This document shows positions 21,150 through 31,388 of a stretch of DNA of 64,000 nucleotides, one piece after another. How positions within the stretch are numbered: the first letter of the stretch is position 1; each line of letters opens with the position of its first letter. The DNA is from Toxorhynchites rutilus septentrionalis (Eukaryota; Arthropoda; Insecta; Diptera; Culicidae), in the NCBI RefSeq assembly GCF_029784135.1, contig NC_073746.1, positions 224,577,882 to 224,641,881 of the forward strand. The letters run 5' to 3'. The translations under genes were made by a program, and so were the position numbers. Below the pieces are notes generated by a model, which was not told where the DNA came from, did no database searches, and saw nothing but the letters and a program-made list of their open reading frames with translations.

Positions 21150-21361
21150 CTCTTTGCAGCTAAGCACGTCGAAGCAGAAAATATCACAAATAAAGGAAGT
21201 CTGCCTTGTGCGAAATTCATCACAAATTCCAACAAGAGCCGTCCGTGGGCGGGATTGCGTAGAATATTTTGCGGTTCGTCAGGGGCCTTTTCGGTTTTAG
21301 TCCAAGGAACATATTTCGCACAGTTCATACTTTGCTCATAGTAATTTATTTTCGACTTCAT
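21150..21361 (-). CDS. Possible first coding exon of an unknown host gene
   Basis: On the minus strand an ATG at 21361 opens a frame (MKSKINYYEQSMNCAKYV...) with a hydrophobic stretch LPLFVIFSASTCLAA. After residue 71 there is a plausible splice donor, AAGAG|GTATG, with exon end at 21150. The frame stays open beyond that into the ITmD37E element's end, which is clearly not part of it. I do not recognise the protein. Composition looks more protein-like than neighbouring sequence, but no second exon, promoter or homologue was identified, so this could be chance. Confidence 0.25.
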
Positions 21362-22520
21362 AATAGAATTAGTATTGTAGTAAAGTATACGTATTACAAA
21401 AGTGGTTTATGTTAACTACTTCTACTAGTACATATTGTAGTAATATGATACACTATCATATTTCACTCTCATGTATCCATATCTATTATTGCCGTTAAAC
21501 ACAAACCATGTGATTGAGTTTACTTGAACCATGAATTAAACACTCATGTTTGTCACCCGAATTCTCGACCTACAAAGAAGCAACACAGTCAGCACCAAAA
21601 CCTTTTCCTTTTCCTTGTTGTCCATTCAATTTTTATTCATGCCAGATGAGCATAACAAATTCTGTTGCTTATGATTATTATTGCCAGATGTGAACAACTC
21701 CGTTGCATACTTTCCGTTGTTTATCAAACATGCTTCGCGCGTCGCTTCCCTTTAGTTAAGTTTACCACTGTAACAATGGAAACAATTGGAAAATAAAGTA
21801 CATTCAAAAACCAACAGTCATAGAGTAAAGAACCTGCATCCGAAGTCCAATCGTGTTGCCACAATATGTACATTGTCAAAAAATTAGAGAAACAGAGTGC
21901 GAAGTCGGAAATTTTAAGTGATTTTTGACATGCTGTAACTTCGTGAAAAATCAACGCATACCGATGTGATTCTCATCATTTTGAAGCTACAACTTAGAAT
22001 ATTTTAAGTACATGTTTTTATCTTGGTGTGTGTAGGTGTAGTGGGCAATAATATCGGGAAACAATGAAAATTCAATTTTTCTTTGTTTTTTTTTCAAGAA
22101 TATTCTGGGCTAGCACAATTTTTTGCTATCAAATAAACAGCAAATCCAAATAACCGTATCAACCAGCTTTTATTTAGTTCCAAGAACGTTCCTATAGGAC
22201 CTTTCTACACAGAGATACGTCAGTTTGAATGAAAAATTACCCCTTCGTTTTTGATGATGAATAATTCAATAACCAACCATCGCACCGCAAATCGAAAGGC
22301 AGTTTTGAAAACTCCAATGAATTCTGCACAAGGATCATTTGTTACTTTGACGAAAAAATTTTCAAAAAAGTGTCAAAAACAGGATTTTTATAGTGCTTTA
22401 CAAAATACACTGTAATTCTGCAAATATCGCAGTAAGTTCTAATGTTTGCATATTGATACGTTCAGCCGTCTTTTCTAGCTGATTTTTCGAAGTTTGGAGT
22501 AAATTAGAGGAGCATTTTAG
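21362..22520. other. Intergenic, no gene seen
   Basis: AT-rich sequence between the antisense exon candidate and the SINE. No convincing ORF, terminal repeat or RNA gene. Confidence 0.5.
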
Positions 22521-22780
22521 TGCTCCCGTGATCGAGTGGTTAGCGTCCCACACTATAATGCCGGGGGTTCGATTCCCGTTCTGGCCGGGGGATTTTTCGT
22601 CAAAGAAATTTCTTCCGACTTGCACTGTGGTCACGCATATTCTAGAGCTTGCCACTCCAGAATACATTCAAGGCGTTTTATCCGGCATAGAAATTTCAAC
22701 TAAGTACTACTAATTAAAAATTACTCTAGTAATACCTACGTTGAGAAGGCAAAAGTTCAACTGGGAACGTCACCGTAAAG
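22521..22780 (+). mobile_element. tRNA-derived SINE (Feilai-like), plus strand
   Basis: The tRNA-like head has an A box (TGATCGAGTGGTTAGCGTCC, about 22530) and B box (GGGTTCGATTCCC, about 22566). The body matches the SINE at 10961-11239: TTTTTCGTCAAAGAAATTTC, ATTCTAGAGCTTGCCACTC and AATTTCAACTAAGTAC, then CTACGTTGAGAAGGCAAAAG. It lacks the clean (GAA)n tail and an obvious target duplication, so the 3' end is degraded and the boundary approximate. Confidence 0.82.
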
Positions 22781-22838
22781 TGGTACCGAATGAAGCTACT
22801 TTTAACACCTTTTTTTCAATTAAAATATTCGGGGAAAA

Positions 22839-23718
22839 GATTTTGGTTTGTCCGATTTAGCATGTTTTCACGCAACTGGTAAATGCAAATCGATTGTTTT
22901 AATGAAAATTATATAAGCAAGACGAGTTTGGGTTGGTTGAGAAGTCTCTAGTTGCTAATAATAGCATAAGGCGTTCAAATTATATTTTTTAACGATTTTA
23001 TTCTAAGAGAAATTTCGATCATGAATAGTCCACCTCTGATCATGGTTTGTCCGAAAAATGATCATGGTTTGTTCGGTTTTACAAAACAATATTTTTGAAT
23101 GAAGAAGTTCGAACTTCCAAGTAAATGTTGCATTTCTCATTGCTTGAGTTTACGGCCATCATATTGATCCATTCATAATTTAGGCTTTCTTCGGAATATT
23201 GCCTTTTCTTGGGCATTTTAAAGGTAAACATCACTCAACAAAAAAAAACTTTATTTCTGCTACGCACGAAGGACAACATAAACAAAACAAACAAACTGGA
23301 GCGCCATGCGGTTCCCTAGTAACAACCATTGAACAAACCATAATCAGTATTGAGGCATTAATTACATGATTTAGATTTATAAATCTGATCCAAATGGTTT
23401 GCAAGCATGATGTTTACAATATTTGTAGGTTTTATAATCCAAAAAAGGTCTGAATACGTATCAAATAACCATCTGTGGTTGATTAAAAGTTAGCTCAAAT
23501 GAGAGGCGCATTGACACCAACAGATGGTGGACTTTATAAACCTTTAAAACATGAATCCGTGAAAATATCCTATAAAAGTAATGTAAATAATGAAAAGACT
23601 ATTTTATTTATATGTTTGGAAACATTTGAACACCTGATTTGACATAGGTGCGCTGAACTAGAGCATTCAAAAAAGTGGACAAACCATGATAATATTTTCG
23701 ACTGGACAAACCAAAATC
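22839..23718. repeat. Possible degenerate DNA element with inverted GGTTTGTCC ends
   Basis: GATTTTGGTTTGTCC at 22839-22853 is matched exactly in inverted orientation at 23704-23718 (15 bp). Internal CATGGTTTGTCC (about 23041) and its complement (about 23676) form a second, inner inverted pair, and GGTTTGTTC recurs at 23065. The spacing (about 880 bp) and nested symmetry suggest an old MITE-like element. No flanking duplication was identified. Confidence 0.4.
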
Positions 23719-23916
23719 ATCTACCTTATTTATATTTCCATAAAATAACATTATTACTCCATTTTGAACATGCATTTAGAAACATCGCATAAACCTCCTT
23801 GAGTAGTGCGTTGTCTTTCGTAAACTGCGGCTTAGCCGTACTGCCCAGCTTAACTCGACTCGTTTTATTGAATCTCTCAGAAACAGCTTTTTCGACCTTC
23901 AATACCTGTAAATAAC

Positions 23917-23975
23917 CAGCGACCTACGATGAGAAGGCAAACGTTGGGAACGGTGGTGCTATTGAAGAAGAACAC
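23917..23975 (+). mobile_element. 3' fragment of a tRNA-derived SINE
   Basis: CGACCTACGATGAGAAGGCA, then GGGAACGGTGGTGCTATTG and GAAGAAGAA match the tail region of the SINEs at 10961 and 22521, without the tRNA head. A 5'-truncated copy is the simplest reading. Confidence 0.55.
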
Positions 23976-24162
23976 GAGAGAGTCGTATGAACGATGTGCG
24001 TCAACGATGATATTTAAATTATTGTTTTTTATTCGAATCACAATTTCTCACGTCACTGTGCAGTCGCGTTCTATGATTCTAGTAACGCTTGCGCATTGAA
24101 TCTAAACACGTGCTCTCCGTGCAGGTGTTCTATCAGAATTGATGTCAATAGCGTGATTGTCA
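23976..24162. other. Short spacer, nothing recognised
   Basis: No gene or repeat recognised before composite repeat B. Confidence 0.4.
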
Positions 24163-24416
24163 TTTTGACGTAGGACTACGTCTTTCATTTCTATACCGGG
24201 GTGTAAAATCAAAGTTTCGAAAACGAAAGCGTTACGCCGGAGACCGAGATTTTGAGCGTTAATAGCTCCTAAACAACTGAACGAAATGGTATGATAAACA
24301 CTTCATTCGAAAGATAAAATGTCTACGCGTTCTATACTTGTGACTTTTTGATCCAAAAACTTGTTTCAATAGTCTCAAAATTGCTTTCAAAACAGGTTAT
24401 TGAAATCACCAATCGG

Positions 24417-24452
24417 TATATAAGCGAGCGCCGCTCGGAAATCCACTCAGTT
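24417..24452 (+). promoter_or_regulatory. Candidate core promoter in repeat B
   Basis: TATATAAG (24417-24424) with TCAGTT (24447-24452). The TATA start to initiator A distance is 32 bp, as in copy A. Confidence 0.5.
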
Positions 24453-24679
24453 CTAATTGAACAGCGATTGGAGCATGTTGTCGCTGTTGTGGTGAAGCTC
24501 TTCGTTTATCATGAAAGCGCGGATGAACGGTGTCACCAAGAGCCTGTTTGTGCACTCTAGGCCAGAAGGGAATCCATCAGGAGGAGAGTGATGCCACAAA
24601 AGGTTCCCCGGGAAGACATCGCTACACACACATACACGCGCGGAATTCTTTCCGTTTGGATGCCATTCAGCATTGAGAA

Positions 24680-25259
24680 AGTTCCGGAAAGATCTAATCT
24701 TTTCTGGAAAATAATCTGCCAGTTCCTCTGGGAATTTAAAAATACATTCATGTGAAAGAGTTTATTTGAATGTTTACTATCCATGTAACACTGTGACCAA
24801 ATATTTTTCAATCAAGTACTATTAACAGGTGGTTATCGAATTAGTATTAACCACTGGTGGGCTTCCGAAATCGAGGAAAATGTGGAAATATCTAATCGTT
24901 ACTGAAAATAATCTGCCTCTGGGAATTTAAAAATACATTCATGTGAAAGAGTTTATTTGAATGTTTTCTATCCATGTAACACTGTGACCAAATACATTTG
25001 GTTGTGTGATTTTTCAATCAATCGCAATTAACAGGATAGCTTCAGAAGATTATTCTTCCCCATCAGTAGGATATTTCCGTATCCAATATTGTATGCGCCC
25101 GCAATCGATTATTGCTCAGTCGCCGAAAGTTCCGAGCTCAGAGAGTCCATTCCCCTCTAGTTTGCCTTCCAAATTGCCATCGTAAACCACACCTTCTCTC
25201 GATTCAATCCCACACAAAAAGCATACTTAAGCGATATTCTGGTGGTGAGACACATTCAT
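24680..25259 (+). repeat. Satellite-like units inside repeat B (left part)
   Basis: Short units followed by one long unit that is cut at GAGACACATTCAT (25247-25259) by the retrotransposon. Confidence 0.85.
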
Positions 25260-25619
25260 ACTGATTTTAACCTCCGACCGAGAAGGTCGTTTTTTTCAGC
25301 AGCTCGGCGTTTTGGCGTTTTGGACAGCAGACTGGGACGTCTCCCGTTGGCGATTTGAGAAGGAGAATTATTTAAATTTTTACAGCGTGGAAGCAGAAGG
25401 CGAATAGGAGAAGGCATCAGCTCGTTTCGACCGTGGAAAGCGGGCGCTCACCGGCTAGCCGGAAAAAGCGCGCGCTTTCGTGGCGTCACTGACGCTCCCC
25501 TCATAGTGCCTCTTTTAGTGTTTAGAATCAAATAATACATAGCGTGAATATACGCAAACGAATTTCAACGGTGAAGTGATTGAACTGAAAGTGTATACGA
25601 CTGTACGTTGAGTCGGCTT

Positions 25620-25937
25620 TCCTTGGTAAAAATTTGTAGCCCGTAGCAAAATAAAGAGAAACAAAGGAAGAAGACACGAAACAATCAGGAATCAAAGGAA
25701 ACCACACCACAAAAAAACAACACACAAAATAACACGCAAAACCAAAACACACAAAACAGCAACACACATAACAATACACAAAACAACAACACACAAAACA
25801 ACAACACACAAAACAACAACACACAGAACAACAACACACAAAATAACAAACAAAACAACAACAAACAAAACAAAAATGACAAGAGATCCGGAAAGAACAG
25901 CACCCCTTCCAAGGGCAAATAAGATCCACCAAACCCT
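25620..25937 (+). pseudogene. ORF1 remnant of retrotransposon 2 (ACA-rich tail only)
   Basis: The N-terminal and zinc-knuckle parts present in retrotransposon 1 are missing. What remains is an (ACAACAACACAC)n low-complexity stretch (about 25690-25875) and the conserved end CACCCCTTCCAAGGGCAAAT (about 25901-25920), corresponding to the Asn/Thr-rich ORF1 tail of element 1. A large internal deletion between the 5' UTR and this tail explains the shorter total length. Confidence 0.6.
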
Positions 25938-25954
25938 CCAATACATTCACTCCA

Positions 25955-28900
25955 ATGAACAAACTAGCTATTCAGTGGAACATTCGAAGTCTCCAAAGAA
26001 ATTTTCCGGAATTACAAACATTAATCAATAAATATAATCCCACAATCATAGCTCTTCAAGAGAGAAAGACGCAGAGAAATTTTCACAAAGATTCTATCAA
26101 AGGTTACACCACTTATTTCAAAGAAGGACCCAACCCTTCATTCAACGGGGTTGCAACTTCAATAAAAATCGGCACCCCCCATAATTTTCTCCCCGTTAAC
26201 ACCACTCTACAAGCAGTGGCAATACGCATAAACCTTCCGTTTCCAATCACAGTAGCCAGCATATACATTTCTCCTACGTCCGATGTGGCTCCTCTACGGG
26301 GTCAACTGGACCATCTTCTCAACCAACTTCCCTCCCCAGTTTTTCTTATGGGTGATTTCAATGCTCACTCGTATGCCTGGGGATGCTAATACCTCAATCG
26401 AAGAGGCTCCATTTTAGAGGATTTTCTCTCCGATAATACTCTCACTCTTCTGAACAACGGCCAACACACCAGAATCAATTCTGCTTCTGGCTCTTCTTCG
26501 GCCATAGATCTCACCATCGCATCTCCTCAACTTTGTTCAAAGCTTTCATGGAACACCCACGATGATTGCTGCAACAGCGATCATCTCCCAATATGTATTT
26601 CCCTCGGCCAACCTTCTCCAGAAGTTTCAACAAGGCCGAGATGGAAATTTGAATATGCAAACTGGGCTGGCTATCAATGTGACATTGAAAGCTGCCTCTC
26701 AACCAAACAAGATTGGACACCCGAAGTCTTTTCCCAAGCCGTCCTTGAGGTTGCAATACGGCACATTCCTAGAACCAGCGGAAATCCTGGTAGAAAATGC
26801 GTCCCATGGTGGACACCTGAAGTAAATAAAGCTATCAAAACAGAAGAAAAGCCTTACGCAAGCTAAGAAAGGCCCATCCGGATAACCCATCTAAGCACAC
26901 TCTGCTAGAGGAATTCCAAAGGGCTCGCAAAAATGCTAGAGCTATTATTAAAACAGCCAAGCATAACAGCTGGATTAAATTTGTCAACGATATTAATCCC
27001 AACACGTCGTCAAAGGAATTATGGAGCAAAATTGGCAGGCTTCATGGGAAAAAAAGGAACAACGAATACAACCTTCTAATCAACGGCCAGTACACAAATG
27101 ATCGCAAAACGATAGCAGAGGCCTTCGGAGATTTCTTTCACCTCAGCTAACCAAAGCTTCGATACTACCTTCCAAACTCGCAAGGCAGAATGCGAAAAAA
27201 TCCCCATTGATTTTGACACTGATGCAGATTTTGACTTCAATAGAAATCTTTCATTCAAAGAACTAGAATGGGCTTTAAACAAAGCAACACGCGGCTCCAC
27301 TGGACCAGATGACATCAGCTACCCAATGCTGAAAAACCTACCCTATCTTGGGAAAAAAGTTCTTTTAAAACTTTACAACAATGTATGGAACAGTGGAATT
27401 TTCCCAAATTGCTGGAAAGAGGGCCTAATGGTTTCTCTGCCTAAACCAGACAAGAATAATCACCTGCTGGACAACTTCCGTCCCATCACTCTTCTGAGTT
27501 GCGTCGGTAAAATCATGGAAAAAATTATCAACCGGCGCTTAACGACCTTTTTAGAGTCAAACAAGCTGCTCGACCCTAGACAATTTGCCTTCCGCGCGGG
27601 TAAAAGTACAGAAGACTGCCTCGTAGCTCTCGAAAAAGTCCTAGACGACGCCGCTGAAAGTAATCTGCACGCAGATGTTGTATCACTCGATCTTAGCAAG
27701 GCCTTCGATCGAGCATGGAGGTACCCAGTTCTGAAAAATCTTTTCAACTGGGGGGTTCGTGGTAGATTAGGCTTCTTCATCAAAGGGTTTCTGGAAAACA
27801 GAACCTTTAAAACAATCATCAACAATCACAAGTCTTCATTGAAAATCCTTGAAAACGGGTTTCCCCAAGGTTCAGTCCTTTCTCCAACACTGTTCAATGT
27901 TGCCATGCAACCTATTTTTGAATTAATTCCCGACAGTATAAACATTTTTGTTTATGCTGATGATATCACTCTTGTTTCTGTCAGTGGCTTTGGGTTAGCA
28001 CAGAGAAAGAGACTTCAAAGTACAATTGATTCCATACAAAACTGGGCCCAAAACATAGGATTCCAATTTTCGCCAGAAAAATCCCGATTCATTCACATTG
28101 GCAAAACACTCAAAAAGAAATCCGCCCTAAAGCTTAATCAAACCGAAATCCCTCAGAAGAGAACACTAAGAATACTGGGCGTAACCTTCGATACCAGGCT
28201 TAACTTTTTACATCATGCTCAATTAGTCAAAAAAACAGCGAACGGTAAAATGAATATCCTGAAGTCTATTACAGGAAGTTTATCCTCTGGACACAGAGAA
28301 ACATTGCTGAAAATTATCAATGTCTGGTAGATCCCCCAAATTCTCTACGGAGTAGGCATCTTCAGCCGTGGTGGGGACAGAGTACTCAACGCCATTGAAC
28401 CCATCTACACCAAAGCAATAAAGCTAGCAACAGGAGCCTTCATCACGAGTCCCACTTCTGCCGTCATGGCGGAAAGTGGCCATCTACCTTTCAAATACCT
28501 TGTGACAAGAATTATCACAGGTAAAGCCATCCGACAACTTTCACTTCCTGACAATGACCCCCATGTACCATTAGTAATTCGAGCTAAAAACTGGTTCAAA
28601 GACCTCACAAATCAGGACCTTCCCGATATATGCGCACTTTCAACTGCCACGGGAAGAAAATGGAACGTAAAACCGCCGAACGTAAATCTTGATCTTCTCA
28701 AGTCTGTCCGTGCGGGAGACCCTCCACCAAAAGTGAAAGCCTGCTTCAATCAACTCACGGCAACACACTTCAAATTCGAACACCAGGTCTACACAGACGG
28801 TTCTGTTAACTCCGATGGAGTTGGGTGTAGAATTTTCGAGAACAGATACACCGGTAGCTTTTCTCTTCCACCGCAATGCTCCATCTTCAGTGCAGAAGCT

Positions 28901-29563
28901 TTTGCTCTACTAATAGCTACACAAGAGTGTACCCATGATCACCTTCCTACGGTAATTTTCTCCGATTCAGCTAGCTGTCTTCAAGACCTGCTCAGTGGAA
29001 ACAGTAGACACCCATGGATAATACAGACAGAACAGGCTGCTTCAGAAAAAAACGTCTCCTACTGTTGGGTTCCTGGTCATTCCGGAATCCTCGGAAACAC
29101 AGCCGCAGACAAACTGGCCGGTAAGGGTAGCAAAATAGAACCACCAGTTATACCCTGTCCTCGAACTGATATAGCTCGCTGGGTCAAACAGCAAATTCGC
29201 GAAAGCTGGAACATAGGCTGGTTAAATAGCCCTCCCACCCATCTCCATCAAATCAAAAATACCACGCTTCCTTGGTTTGATCAAAACAACAGCAAAGAAA
29301 GACGGGTGCTAACCCGTCTTCGAATTGGACACACTTTTTTCACACACTCACACCTAATGAAGAAAACCGAAAGACCACTTTGCGCATGTAACTCAGCCCA
29401 ATTTTCAGTTAGGCATCTTCTACTAGAATGCCAACACACCAAAGATGCTCGTGCCCGACACAATATAGGTCAGAGTCTCCGAGACACTCTCAGTAGAGAC
29501 GAGACACAGGTAACCAATCTAATTGCGTTTCTGAAAGAAACCGGCTTCTTTGGTAAAATCTAA
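25955..29563 (+). pseudogene. ORF2 (endonuclease, RT, RNase H) of retrotransposon 2
   Basis: ATG at 25955 (MNKLAIQWNIRS). The endonuclease reaches MGDFNAHSYAWG, then a TAA at about 26387. Frameshifts follow through 26400-27325 (for example near 26845 and 27147). RT is open from 27326 to a TAG at about 28328, with motifs FRPITLLSCVGKIMEKI, LDLSKAFDRAW, FPQGSVLSPTLFN and YADDITLVS. The last part is open from 28466 to 29563, with RNase H blocks YTDGSVN, SAEAFALL, FSDSASCL and GHSGILGNTAADKLAGK, and the Cys/His cluster CACNSAQFSVRHLLLEC. At least four lesions mean no functional protein. Confidence 0.87.
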
Positions 29564-30355
29564 AATACACTCTTATTTCAGTTAGTCACTTCACCGCCGC
29601 GTATGCATATACATGTAGATATAAGTAAATAAAATGTATATATATGTATACATGTACATGCGCATGCATGCACAGGTTTATGTACAAAATTACAAATCTA
29701 ACAAAAATGGCGTATGTATGTGTATGCATCTATAAACATATAACATACAAAAATATTAAAACAAATAAAAATATATAAACATAAACATCTTCCAGATATA
29801 ACTCACAAATTAACTATTTCCAGCATATGCAGCAGTACTACATAATCAAACAACATACCTTTTAAACATATTATTGTTTTGTTTACTAAATTACATATTA
29901 TTGTATAACCACACTAATTCATACTTATCCAGCATTTTACTAACACCATTAAATTCAACTACATTTATAAATCATCCAACATCACATCATTCCTTCCCAC
30001 TCTATCCCACCCCTTTTCCTTACCTTTTCTTTCCTTATCATCCCCACCTCCCCCTCCCCCTACATTTCCTTTTGATCTAGAGCTAGGTTCTACGATGCTT
30101 TGTCGCCGCTTTGGTACTCAATAATAACAATACAATTACGTTACAGCTCATATTAAACATCTTATATGGCATAGGATCCTTTCCTACCTTCGCCCGGTTT
30201 TACATCTGAGCAGACAGGTCCGCTGAATATGGTTTTTTTTTCTTCTTTTTCACCAGCCTCCTCAAGACTGGTGCTCAATGGCTCTTCTCAGAGCTAGAGG
30301 CGAATGAACTGAAAAGTTTAAACCCTCTTAAAGCCAAAAAGAAGAAGAAGAAGAG
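29564..30355 (+). other. 3' UTR of retrotransposon 2
   Basis: ATGTATA-type repeats (29600-29780), an AT-rich part, a C-rich pyrimidine block (29990-30065), then AGAGGCGAATGAACTG and a GAAGAAGAAG tail. The order matches retrotransposon 1, although the AT-rich part has drifted. Confidence 0.65.
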
Positions 30356-31140
30356 GAGACACATTCATTTTTCGTGAGGACATCGACAAGACACCATCGT
30401 TGCCTAACGTGCTGGAGGAGGTGAACGGCGAAGGATCGACACATACACGCGCAGAATTCTTTCCGTTTGGATGCCATTCAGCATCGAGAAAGTTCCGGAA
30501 AGATCTAATCATTGCTGGAAAATGATCTGCCAGTTCCTCTGGGAATTTGAAAATACATTCATGTGAAAGAGTTTATTTTAATGATTTCTATCCATGTAAC
30601 ACTGTGACCAAATATTTTTCAATCAAGTACTATTAACAGGTGGTTATCGAGTTAGTATTAACCACTGGTGGGCTTCCAGTATCGAGGAAAATGTGGAAAT
30701 ATCTAATCGTTACTGAAAATAATCTGCTAGTTCCTCTTGGAATTTAAAAATACATTCATGTGAAAAAGTGTATTTGAATGTTTTCTATCCATGTAACACT
30801 GTGACCAAATACATTTGGTTTTGTGATTTTTCAAACAATCGCAATTAACAGGATAGCTTCAGAAGATTATTCTTCCCTATCAGTAGGATATTTCCGTATC
30901 CAATATTGTATGCGCCCGCAATCGATTATTGCTCAGTCGCCGAAAGTTCCGAGCTCAGAGAGTTCATTCCCCTCTAGTTTGCCTTCCAAATTGCCATCGT
31001 AAACCACACCTTCTCTCGATTCAATCACACACAAAAAGCATACTTAAGCGATATTCTGGTGGTGAGACACATTCATTTTTCGTGAGGACATCGACAAGAC
31101 ACCATCGTTGCCTAACGTGCTGGAGGAGGTGAACGGCGGC
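30356..31140 (+). repeat. Satellite-like units inside repeat B (right part)
   Basis: Resumes the long unit at GAGACACATTCATTTTTCGT, followed by short units and another long unit. That last unit is fused at 31138 (GGCGGCAAGTACAG) directly to the right terminal region, skipping the short unit found there in A, an internal deletion. Confidence 0.8.
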
Positions 31141-31388
31141 AAGTACAGTTAGCAGGTTAGCTTCTGAAGATTATTCTTCAGAACAAGGTTTTTCGTATCC
31201 TATATTGGATGCATAAAACCTTGTGCCTCCAACGTAACGCTCTCGTTTTCCAAGTCCCCCAAATATTCATTTATTCATTCATTCAGAAAGGATTTAGATT
31301 CAACTTCAAACAAATGATCTCTAAATCAACTATAGTCCTACGTCACCCTTGCGGTTATACCATAGATATAACCCACTTCCTGTTTTTT

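Larger units (their letters stand above)
25260..30355 (+). mobile_element. I-superfamily retrotransposon 2, inserted at the same site in repeat B
   Basis: 5096 bp between copies of GAGACACATTCAT (25247-25259 and 30356-30368). The 5' UTR begins ACTGATTTTAACCTCCGACC, as in retrotransposon 1. ORF1 is almost wholly deleted, and ORF2 has nonsense codons and frameshifts. Encoded RT and RNase H are clearly related to retrotransposon 1 but differ at roughly a quarter of residues by eye, so the two are separate subfamilies or old lineages, not a recent duplication. Confidence 0.87.
24163..31388 (+). mobile_element. Composite repeat copy B, split by a retrotransposon
   Basis: Begins TTTTGACGTAGGACTACGTC (24163) and ends in the CCCACTTCCTG(T)n terminus (31388). 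It has the same orientation and module order as copy A, and sequence outside the insert is nearly identical to A. It is interrupted at 25260-30355 by a retrotransposon at the same internal site as in A. No clear flanking duplication seen. Confidence 0.72.

Noticed and set aside
20825..21361. A single 178-codon antisense gene
   Set aside because: Its last third is translated from the terminal repeat and subterminal sequence of the ITmD37E transposon; only the part up to the splice donor at 21150 is kept as a weak candidate.
25528..25962. Cysteine/valine-rich 144-codon frame on the minus strand
   Set aside because: It is the complement of the ACA-repeat low-complexity tail of ORF1 in retrotransposon 2; several frames are open there for the same reason.
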